NCBI GenBank assembly: GCA_002499705.1
Contig: DAMU01000024.1
Coordinates: forward strand, 1-5,656
Length of the DNA: 5,656 nt
Direction of reading: 5' to 3'
DNA from: Euryarchaeota archaeon UBA91
GTDB lineage: Archaea > Thermoplasmatota > Poseidoniia > Poseidoniales > Poseidoniaceae
The notes below the pieces were generated by a model. It searched no databases, was not told where the DNA came from, and worked only from the letters and a program-made list of their open reading frames with translations. The first letter of the stretch is position 1. Every line of letters starts with the position of its first letter. The translations under genes and the position numbers were made by a program. This document shows positions 1 to 5,009 of this stretch, in pieces.

Positions 1-46
1 GGATTTCAAGCGAGGGGTTGAAAACCCTACGGTTGGAGGGTGTAGC

Positions 47-55
47 AAGGAGGAG
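47..55 (+). promoter_or_regulatory. Shine-Dalgarno sequence of aceE
   Basis: AAGGAGGAG lies 6 nt before the ATG at 62, an almost perfect complement to the 16S rRNA 3' end at ideal spacing. It decides the start, because the reading frame has no stop between the window edge and this ATG and no other in-frame ATG, GTG or TTG is visible there. It implies an mRNA with a leader, so the aceE promoter or an upstream operon partner lies at or beyond the window edge. Confidence 0.8.
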
Positions 56-61
56 CAAGAC

Positions 62-2734
62 ATGCGCTTCGGTGTTCGAGGAACTTTACCGGACCCAGAC
101 CCTGTTGCTACGCAGGAATGGGTCGATTCCATCCTTGCTGTTCGTGACCAACTCGGCGACGAAGAAGCACGACGAATCCTGCTTTCAACCGTTGATGCTG
201 CACGCCACGCAGGCGTTGAAATCGATGTAGTGAACACGCCTTATCTCAATTCAATTCACCCCGATAACCAAGGCGCTTACCCAGGCGATTTGGATTTGGA
301 AGAACGCCTTCACGGCATTATTCGTTGGAATGCCATGATGGTTGTTACACGCGGCAACAAATATTTTGACGGCATTGGCGGGCATATCTCGACCTATGCT
401 TCTGCATCCCACGCTTGGGAAATTGGTTTCAATCATTTTTTCCGGGGAAAAGACGGTGCGGGGCAAGGCGACCACTTGTATTGGCAAGGCCACGCATCAC
501 CAGGAATCTATGCAAGAGCATGGCTTGAAGGCCGATTGACCCATGAACAGATGGAAGCATTCCGTCAGGAAACCGGCGGCAAAGGATTGTCCTCTTATCC
601 GCATCCACGATTGATGCCTGACTTCTGGGAATTCCCCTCCGTAAGTATGGGCCTTGGTGCAATGACGGCTATTCACCAAGCGAGATTCAACCGTTATCTG
701 GAAGACAGAGGGCTTGTCTCGACTGCCAACTCTCGCGTATGGTATACGATGGGTGATGGAGAATCAGATGAGCCAGAATCTCTTTCTCAACTTTCTCTTG
801 CAGGGCGTGAAGGACTTGACAACATTGTCATGACCATGAATTGTAATTTGCAACGTCTTGACGGACCTGTCCGTGGCAACTCGAAGATCGTTCAAGAACT
901 CGAAGGCCGCTTCAGAGGCTCAGGGTGGAACGTCATCAAAGTTCTCTGGGGTAGCAGTTGGGATGACTTGTTCGCTCGAGATTCTACAGGCTTACTCGCT
1001 GCTCGCCTTGATGAATTAGTCGATGGCGATGAACAGCGAATCATGACCGCAGATGGGGCAACAATCCGTAAGGATTTGTTCAATTCAGAAGGTTTGCAAG
1101 CGCTTGTTGCTCATCTGAGCGATGAAGACCTTGTCGACCTATGTGCAGATGTTGGCGGCCACGATTTCCTCAAACTCCATGCCGCATATGCTCAAGCCAC
1201 TGCTCACAAAGGTGAGCCGACCGTCGTTCTTATTCGAACCATCAAAGGGTTCGGACTTGGTCCTGCTTTTGCCGGACGAAATACCACTCATCAGAAGAAG
1301 AAGGCAGATATGGAAACCATGCAATACATGCGTGATGACTTGGGCCTTGACTTCTCTGATGAAGACTTAGAAAAGTATCCTTACGTTATGCCCGAAGACG
1401 TCCCTGAATTGGTCGCTTATGCGAAACAACGCCGAGCTGCTATGGATGGATTCATGCCATCCCGAACCGTTCCTAAGTTTGACTTAACCCTCCCCGATGA
1501 AGCAACCTATGCGGATTTTGATGAAGGCACCAAGGGCAATATGCAAGTCTCTACTACCATGGCGTTTGTTCGAATCCTGCGTGCTTTGATGAAGGACAAA
1601 GAATTTGGAAACCGCATTGTCCCTATAATCCCAGATGAGGCCCGAACCTTTGGAATGGACCCTCTGTTCTCAGAGTTCGGAATCTATCACCCAGAAGGCC
1701 AACTCTACAAGCCCGTGGATCATAAAGTGCTGATGAAATACAAAGAATCGGCCAAAGGCCAGTTGCTCGAAGAGGGAATCAATGAAGCCGGAGCAACCTC
1801 AACATTCATTGCCTCAGCAACCTCTTTTTCTACCCATCACTACCCGACAATTCCGTTTTACACGTTCTATTCGATGTTCGGATTCCAGCGTGTGGCTGAC
1901 CTCATTTGGTCAGCAGCAGACCAGCGCGCTCGTGGATTCCTCATGGGGGCTACTTCAGGCCGAACAACGCTCAATGGTGAAGGATTGCAACACCAAGATG
2001 GGCATTCACTTTTGATGGCTCACACCAATCCAGCAGTTCGAGCTTGGGACCCAGCCTTTGCTTACGAGTTGGCAACCATCATCCGTCATGGTATCGATGA
2101 AATGTATGGTCAAGACAAAGACGTCATCCACTACATTGCTGTTTACAATGAAAACTATCCAATGCCTCCCAAGCCGAAAGGTGTTGACCAAGGCATCATC
2201 CGAGGCATGTATTTGCTTCGGGGTGCACCAAAGGGCGACGGTCCTATCGTTCGCCTTATCGGTTCAGGCCCAATCATGGTCCAGGTCTTGGATGCGGTTG
2301 AGAAACTGGAAGTCTATGGCGTGCGTTGTGAAATCTATTCAGCAACCTCGTATGGTGAAATGCGCCGAGAAGGTTTGGAATGCGACCGATGGAATCGACT
2401 TCATCCAACCAAGACTGCAAAGCAACCTTGGGTCGAACAGATTCTAGGAAGTGGAACAGTCCCAGTCATTGCAGTCAGCGATAACATGGCAGCAGTTCCT
2501 GACATGATCCGTCAATGGGTTGGCGGACATTATACAGTTCTTGGAACAGATGGATTCGGCCGCTCAGATACTCGAGAAGCACTTCGTCGCTTCTTTGAAA
2601 TCGATGGAGCAGCGGTTGCTCTTGCAGCACTTTCGTCTCTCGTAAGAGACGGTTCAATAGATGCAAGTGTCTATGAGAAAGCCGAGAAAGAATTCGGCAT
2701 CTCAACTGAAAGAGAAGACATCACAGAACTGTGA
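62..2734 (+). CDS. aceE: Pyruvate dehydrogenase E1 component, homodimeric type
   Basis: This is the thiamine-diphosphate (ThDP) E1 enzyme, which decarboxylates pyruvate and acetylates the lipoyl group of E2 in the cytosolic pyruvate dehydrogenase complex. The 890 residues match E. coli AceE (887 aa) end to end. Visible family features are GGH at 106-108 and QGHASPG at 142-148 (active-site histidines 108 and 144), the ThDP/Mg motif from GDGESDEPES at 231-240 to NCN at 260-262, the active-site loop TTHQKKK at 408-414 (His410), EGINE at 571-575 with the catalytic glutamate Glu575, NGEGLQHQDGHS at 638-649, and the C-terminal LGTDGFGRSDTRE. No key residue is missing. The ATG at 62 follows AAGGAGGAG (47-55) by 6 nt and gives the usual short leader before the first conserved DPxxTxEW block. 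The frame is open upstream to the window edge, so a longer protein is not excluded. Tandem TGA stops end it. The downstream neighbour is convergent, so aceF and lpd do not follow. Confidence 0.97.
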   Translation: MRFGVRGTLPDPDPVATQEWVDSILAVRDQLGDEEARRILLSTVDAARHAGVEIDVVNTPYLNSIHPDNQGAYPGDLDLEERLHGIIRWNAMMVVTRGNKYFDGIGGHISTYASASHAWEIGFNHFFRGKDGAGQGDHLYWQGHASPGIYARAWLEGRLTHEQMEAFRQETGGKGLSSYPHPRLMPDFWEFPSVSMGLGAMTAIHQARFNRYLEDRGLVSTANSRVWYTMGDGESDEPESLSQLSLAGREGLDNIVMTMNCNLQRLDGPVRGNSKIVQELEGRFRGSGWNVIKVLWGSSWDDLFARDSTGLLAARLDELVDGDEQRIMTADGATIRKDLFNSEGLQALVAHLSDEDLVDLCADVGGHDFLKLHAAYAQATAHKGEPTVVLIRTIKGFGLGPAFAGRNTTHQKKKADMETMQYMRDDLGLDFSDEDLEKYPYVMPEDVPELVAYAKQRRAAMDGFMPSRTVPKFDLTLPDEATYADFDEGTKGNMQVSTTMAFVRILRALMKDKEFGNRIVPIIPDEARTFGMDPLFSEFGIYHPEGQLYKPVDHKVLMKYKESAKGQLLEEGINEAGATSTFIASATSFSTHHYPTIPFYTFYSMFGFQRVADLIWSAADQRARGFLMGATSGRTTLNGEGLQHQDGHSLLMAHTNPAVRAWDPAFAYELATIIRHGIDEMYGQDKDVIHYIAVYNENYPMPPKPKGVDQGIIRGMYLLRGAPKGDGPIVRLIGSGPIMVQVLDAVEKLEVYGVRCEIYSATSYGEMRREGLECDRWNRLHPTKTAKQPWVEQILGSGTVPVIAVSDNMAAVPDMIRQWVGGHYTVLGTDGFGRSDTREALRRFFEIDGAAVALAALSSLVRDGSIDASVYEKAEKEFGISTEREDITEL

Positions 2735-2756
2735 TGAGAAACAAAGCGTTTCTTCT
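2735..2756. terminator. Weak hairpin between convergent aceE and NTF2-like genes
   Basis: AGAAAC (2737-2742) and GTTTCT (2748-2753) are exact inverted repeats around a 5-nt loop, lying in the 22-nt gap between two convergent stop codons. The stem is short and A/T-rich. T-rich sequence follows on the + strand (TTCTTC). It may help end transcription from either side, but it is not a strong intrinsic terminator. It could be chance. Confidence 0.3.
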
Positions 2757-3107
2757 TCACTCACTACCGACGAGTTTGTAATCATCAGAAAGTGGTGTAG
2801 CACCGGTTTCCATAAGGATGATTTTTCCGTCTTTGAATCGCATGAAAGACATGACAGCCTCAGAATCGGAATCGTTTGCAAAGTGAACAATTGAGTGAGC
2901 AACGCCAACTTCATCGTTTTCGAAAAGAATTCTTTGTTGTTCTCCTTTCGGTGGGCTTCCGCCACTGACGAATCCTAGAATGTCGGATTTGCTCATGGTG
3001 ATTCCGCCCACGTGCGGGTTGAACACGCAATCATCATGAATGATGTTTGCAAGTGCGTCGACATCTCCGTTATCCCAGGCCTCGTTGTATGCTGTTATGA
3101 TAGACAT
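2757..3107 (-). CDS. NTF2-like / SnoaL-like domain protein
   Basis: This 116-residue protein looks like one compact NTF2/SnoaL-type alpha+beta barrel. The N-terminal helix YNEAWDNGDVDALANIIHDDCVFNPH (residues 7-32) has the usual 'Y..A...GD.DAL..ll.dD..f..p' pattern. Strand-like segments follow, with RILFENDEVGVAHSIVHF at 59-76 and AVMSFMRFKDGKIILMETG at 84-102; the last is the typical 'f.dGKI....' strand. Members include isomerases, hydrolases and small-ligand binders, so the fold does not give the reaction here. There is no signal peptide or membrane segment, so it should be cytosolic. The ATG at 3107 has only a weak AAGGCG upstream. The gene is convergent with aceE and about 100 nt downstream of a second minus-strand gene. 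Family assignment is from pattern recognition; substrate is unknown. Confidence 0.8.
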   Translation of the reverse strand: MSIITAYNEAWDNGDVDALANIIHDDCVFNPHVGGITMSKSDILGFVSGGSPPKGEQQRILFENDEVGVAHSIVHFANDSDSEAVMSFMRFKDGKIILMETGATPLSDDYKLVGSE

Positions 3108-3210
3108 ATTTTCGCCTTTCTCGCCCCGTTCTTAAACCCGTCGCGCTACTCTTCTGGCAAAGGTTTGTAGAGAAATTAATGAGGTTTTACACACATATGC
3201 AGTGCGTAGT

Positions 3211-3459
3211 TCACTTGCATTTCACAGGATTCTTGGCAATATAGGGGTTTTTTGCCTTTTTGATGATTTGCAAAATGGCCCATCCTAACAGGTAGAGGAA
3301 GAAGCCCCAGCCTATAACGGCAAATCCGAGAATGATGTATCCTGCCAAATTGAAGGATTCTGCATCGTCACCTTGGGCGTTATCGGTTTCAGCTGATACG
3401 CTTAATGAGGCAAAAATCCCCACTAAAAACAAGAGCAGTAAGACGATACGCAGTTTCAT
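3211..3459 (-). CDS. Small exported membrane-anchored protein, unknown function
   Basis: This 82-residue protein has a Sec-type signal peptide (MKLR, then a hydrophobic core at residues 5-19, then SVSA before Glu24 as a likely cleavage site). A short acidic outer segment follows (24-36, ETDNAQGDDAESF). One transmembrane helix spans about 38-66, rich in Gly and aromatic residues (GFAVIGWGFFLYLLGW), and the tail is lysine-rich and probably cytoplasmic (KKAKNPYIAKNPVKCK). Expected topology is outside N-terminus and inside C-terminus after cleavage. An in-frame ATG 13 codons earlier (3498) exists, but I prefer 3459 because GAGGAG sits 6 nt before it and the signal peptide then starts properly. 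The single Cys81 near the end is the only cysteine. I do not recognise a family. It is divergent from the double zinc-ribbon gene at 3588. Confidence 0.75.
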   Translation of the reverse strand: MKLRIVLLLLFLVGIFASLSVSAETDNAQGDDAESFNLAGYIILGFAVIGWGFFLYLLGWAILQIIKKAKNPYIAKNPVKCK

Positions 3460-3465
3460 CTTATT

Positions 3466-3471
3466 CTCCTC
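3466..3471 (-). promoter_or_regulatory. Shine-Dalgarno deciding the start of the small membrane protein
   Basis: Read on the minus strand this is GAGGAG, 6 nt before the ATG at 3459. It supports that start over the upstream in-frame ATG at 3498, which would add a charged 13-residue extension (MFERPLNRFEENK) in front of the signal peptide. Confidence 0.7.
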
Positions 3472-3513
3472 AAATCTGTTCAAAGGACGTTCGAACATAC
3501 AGAGCGAGATTTG
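3471..3513. repeat. Nested inverted repeats in the divergent intergenic region
   Basis: CAAATCT (3471-3477) and AGATTTG (3507-3513) are exact inverted repeats. Their centre (3492) almost coincides with that of the perfect 8-bp palindrome GTTCGAAC (3489-3496). They lie upstream of the small membrane-protein gene, and the proximal arm abuts its Shine-Dalgarno. This could be a DNA operator or a leader-RNA hairpin. Both readings are inference, and a 7-bp arm can arise by chance. Confidence 0.35.
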
Positions 3514-3518
3514 CGTGA

Positions 3519-3550
3519 TTTAAAAGATTAGGTTTCCCTAAAAGATACAA
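3519..3550 (+). promoter_or_regulatory. TATA-like boxes upstream of double zinc-ribbon gene
   Basis: TTTAAAAG (3519-3526) and CTAAAAGATA (from 3539) resemble archaeal TATA boxes and lie about 60 and 40 nt before the ATG at 3588. No Shine-Dalgarno is visible before that ATG. If the genome is archaeal, either box could place a start site in the leader. In a bacterium neither forms a clear -35/-10 pair. Tentative. Confidence 0.3.
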
Positions 3551-3587
3551 TCTCAGGGCTCAAATACTACCAAGAAATGAAAAGACC

Positions 3588-3866
3588 ATGTGGGGGCCAG
3601 ACAAGGACTGGCAATGTTTCCGTTGTTATTCCACACACCCACCTTCACACATGTCTCTCAACCGAGAGACAAAGAAATGGTACTGCGCGACTTGCATTGA
3701 TCCAGAAGTCATCAGCACCCCCTACATCCTGACAAAAGAGCAAACTGAGGAAATCTCGCTTTACTGCCAGCGTTGCGATACGGTTTTTATTACGCAATTC
3801 AAAAGTAAACTTGCGGGTGACAAATCGTCCTTCATCTGTCAGCGATGCAAACGAAAAGGCGAGTAG
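3588..3866 (+). CDS. Double zinc-ribbon protein, unknown function
   Basis: The 92-residue protein has two four-cysteine zinc-ribbon motifs. The first is C10-x2-C13 ... C33-x2-C36 (CFRC, CATC). The second is C60-x2-C63 ... C84-x2-C87 (CQRC, CQRC). The 23-residue linker between them is polar and probably helical (LTKEQTEEISLY). His17 and His21 lie within the first ribbon. There is no signal or membrane segment, and the C-terminus is basic (KRKGE). Such ribbons commonly mediate nucleic-acid or protein contacts, but no catalytic domain accompanies them and I recognise no named family. The ATG at 3588 lacks an obvious ribosome-binding site. The gene is tail-to-tail with another zinc-ribbon gene, whose cysteines occur at the same positions as the first ribbon here. 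Confidence 0.75.
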   Translation: MWGPDKDWQCFRCYSTHPPSHMSLNRETKKWYCATCIDPEVISTPYILTKEQTEEISLYCQRCDTVFITQFKSKLAGDKSSFICQRCKRKGE

Positions 3867-3883
3867 TTCGACCTGTTGAAATT

Positions 3884-4075
3884 CTAAGGCGTACCGGCTC
3901 GACGCTCTTCTTCAGCAATGTGGTCTTTCCAATATTGGAGCATTTCTTTTGCCACATATTGATCATAACATTCTTTGCACAATTCCATCTTTTGAGAATT
4001 TGAGCCATGATAGAGATGTGTGATGGATTTGAGCCCGCATGCACTGCAGATTCCCGCCAGCACCGGTTTGGACAT
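3884..4075 (-). CDS. Small single zinc-ribbon protein, unknown function
   Basis: This 63-residue protein has C10-x2-C13 (CSAC) and C33-x2-C36 (CKEC), predicted to bind one zinc ion, with His20 and His23 in the intervening loop. A charged, probably helical tail follows (YDQYVAKEMLQYWKDHIAEEERR, split by Ala/Met/Leu positions into an amphipathic pattern). There is no signal peptide or membrane segment. The cysteine-rich frame is preferred over an overlapping 84-codon frame on the same strand, which lacks any paired CxxC pattern. No good Shine-Dalgarno precedes the ATG at 4075. A T-rich stretch about 40 nt upstream could be a TATA element or belong to the terminator of the preceding gene. It is probably related to the first ribbon of the convergent gene that ends 17 nt away. 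Confidence 0.65.
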   Translation of the reverse strand: MSKPVLAGICSACGLKSITHLYHGSNSQKMELCKECYDQYVAKEMLQYWKDHIAEEERRAGTP

Positions 4076-4110
4076 GCATTTGGCAATGCGCCGAGTTATT
4101 TAGACATGGG

Positions 4111-4149
4111 CAAAATTAAATCCCATTCAATCTTCATGTGAAGTTGAAT
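4111..4149 (-). terminator. Hairpin plus T-rich tract after the DUF4760-like gene
   Basis: ATTCAA (4125-4130) plus CTTCA (4132-4136) pairs with TGAAG (4139-4143) plus TTGAAT (4144-4149), giving 11 pairs with one bulged T at 4131. On the minus strand the hairpin begins at the stop codon of the 4149-4670 gene and is followed by GGGATTTAATTTT. This is a reasonable intrinsic terminator, or an archaeal T-tract terminator with a stabilising 3' hairpin. It would separate this gene from the downstream zinc-ribbon gene on the same strand. Confidence 0.55.
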
Positions 4150-4670
4150 TACGAAGGCTTCCAATCTTTGTAAGCGATTTGTGCGGGAATGATTTCCTCT
4201 TCGCCGTCATAATAATCAATCATTCTTTCAGCAACCCATTGAAGCCATTCAAACGCTTGCTCGCTCTCCTGCTCTTTTCTGAAATTTTCAATAATCAACT
4301 TGTTCTTTTGCCATGCAGTAATCATGGAGAGAGAAAATTGCTTTCGAACAACATCGAAATCAAAGTGACCATCGTGAAGCGTAATTGCTATGCTTTCCCA
4401 AGTCAGCAATACGGTGAAAACTTTCGGATAGTTTTCTCCGTGAAACTCTTCCAATTCCTTGAATGATTTCAAGTCATCAGGTTGCATCCAGATTGAGATG
4501 CTTCCGTGAGAGAAGTCTTTATTTTGCCATAATTCAGACAGTTTCAATGAAGATGACGCTTTTCTGTCCTTCTTCATTTCCTTAATTGTAATCCAGCTGT
4601 AAATCGCTGCTCCAAAAATGGTTACCAGTCCTAAAACTTCAGCCCATTGTGATGCAGAATCCAAGTCCAT
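4149..4670 (-). CDS. One-pass membrane protein, DUF4760-like
   Basis: This 173-residue protein has an N-terminal transmembrane helix (about 11-29, EVLGLVTIFGAAIYSWITI), then a basic stop-transfer stretch (KEMKKDRK), then a soluble, largely helical, acidic cytoplasmic part. The segment YPKVFTVLLTWESIAITLHDGHFDFDVVRKQFS (about 80-112) resembles the core of DUF4760-type proteins: a helix running into an aromatic-acidic WES motif, then a loop with 'G.fd.d.v...'. A helix with a Trp (ITAWQKNKLIIENFRKEQ) follows. The family has no assigned function. The start at 4670 has no clear Shine-Dalgarno. A long interrupted palindrome lies 20-55 nt upstream, and a hairpin terminator follows the stop, so it is probably transcribed alone. 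The DUF4760 link is from memory of the pattern and should be taken as likely, not certain. Confidence 0.8.
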   Translation of the reverse strand: MDLDSASQWAEVLGLVTIFGAAIYSWITIKEMKKDRKASSSLKLSELWQNKDFSHGSISIWMQPDDLKSFKELEEFHGENYPKVFTVLLTWESIAITLHDGHFDFDVVRKQFSLSMITAWQKNKLIIENFRKEQESEQAFEWLQWVAERMIDYYDGEEEIIPAQIAYKDWKPS

Positions 4671-4680
4671 TAGCGCAAAT

Positions 4681-4728
4681 CTGTGCCCACACAGTCCTTG
4701 AACAATTGCTCAAGGACATACTGTGCAG
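4681..4728. repeat. Long interrupted palindrome, candidate operator or hairpin
   Basis: GTCCTTGA (4694-4701) and TCAAGGAC (4710-4717) are exact inverted repeats, and the 8 nt between them contain the palindrome CAATTG, so 4694-4717 is a 24-bp palindrome with one mismatched pair. CACAG (4690-4694) and CTGTG (4721-4725) extend the arms with a 3-nt offset. A separate small hairpin, CTGTG (4681-4685) and CACAG (4690-4694), could form instead. The element lies just upstream of the minus-strand 4149-4670 gene, where its promoter should be, and about 70 nt before the YjbQ remnant. An operator for a dimeric regulator is the simplest reading. A leader hairpin or a relic of a mobile element is also possible. 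Confidence 0.6.
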
Positions 4729-4795
4729 AATGTCTTTGTTGGTTTGGGATTATTACTTATTGCGTATTGTCATATTGCGCTGCAAGAGTCCGCCG

Positions 4796-4928
4796 CTGTT
4801 GCTTGGCTCTTGAACAACTTCGTAGGGACGGACGGCTTCATTTAGGCACCTGGAAACAAATTCACTATGCAGAATTTGATGAACAGAGACGCAAGCGCAT
4901 TCTGATCAAAGCAGTTGGAGTGTTCTGA
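4796..4928 (+). pseudogene. C-terminal remnant of a YjbQ/UPF0047-family gene
   Basis: From 4821 to 4928 one frame reads RRDGRLHLGTWKQIHYAEFD followed by EQRRKRILIKAVGVF and TGA. This matches the conserved end of YjbQ (UPF0047, called secondary thiamine-phosphate synthase), whose C-terminus carries 'DGRLxLGTWQ.I...EFDgpR.R.v.V.viG'. The family is usually about 130-140 residues. A whole gene would have to begin near 4510, inside the minus-strand gene, so the N-terminal half is absent. Just upstream, another frame encodes LLLGS (4796-4810), the family's 'LLG.S' motif, then an in-frame TGA, then a frame change that brings it to about the expected distance before DGRL. I read this as a truncated, frameshifted relic. 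An open frame from a GTG at 4683 gives an 81-residue product, but its first half is Cys-rich and unlike the family. Nearby TTGAACAA sequence echoes the palindrome upstream. Confidence 0.6.
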
Positions 4929-4976
4929 TAACTGTCAACTCCGTTTTGAAAGATAAAATTAATAACCCTCTTGTGG

Positions 4977-4984
4977 TTTTAAAC
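4977..4984 (+). promoter_or_regulatory. Candidate TATA box for leaderless ppsA transcript
   Basis: TTTTAAAC is centred about 29 nt before the ATG at 5010, the spacing expected if transcription begins at or near that ATG. No Shine-Dalgarno is present before either candidate ppsA start, which fits a leaderless mRNA. The partly symmetrical CACT (4988-4991) and AGTG (4996-4999) lies between box and start and could bind a regulator. The reading depends on an archaeal source and is inference. Confidence 0.4.
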
Positions 4985-5009
4985 TGCCACTTATTAGTGA
5001 ATCAGTTTA

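Noticed and set aside
18..230. 70-codon TTG-started frame at the left edge
   Set aside because: It overlaps the start of aceE in another frame, lacks a ribosome-binding site and has no recognisable pattern.
2058..2447. 129-codon + strand frame inside aceE
   Set aside because: It lies wholly within the well-conserved aceE coding region in another frame, and its translation is low-complexity and without domain patterns.
3832..4086. 84-codon minus-strand frame overlapping both zinc-ribbon genes
   Set aside because: It covers the same DNA as the 63-residue protein, whose paired CxxC motifs are far more protein-like, and it runs into the opposite-strand gene.
4179..4466. 95-codon + strand frame opposite the DUF4760-like gene
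   Set aside because: It is antisense to a gene with a clear membrane helix and coherent composition, and has no start signal.
4723..4845. Short hydrophobic frame (about 40 codons, GTG start) suggesting a mini membrane protein
   Set aside because: It has no ribosome-binding site and overlaps the YjbQ remnant in a different frame. The hydrophobic run probably comes from decayed coding sequence.
4683..4928. 81-codon GTG-started frame as an intact gene
   Set aside because: Only its last 36 or so residues resemble a known family (YjbQ C-terminus). The first half is a Cys-rich run that starts beside the palindrome, so a relic is the better reading.
4671..5009. Possible tRNA, attachment site or insertion-sequence remnant
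   Set aside because: I found no cloverleaf, no tRNA T-loop consensus, no transposase fragment and no target-site duplication. The flanking CTGTGC copies are too short to count.
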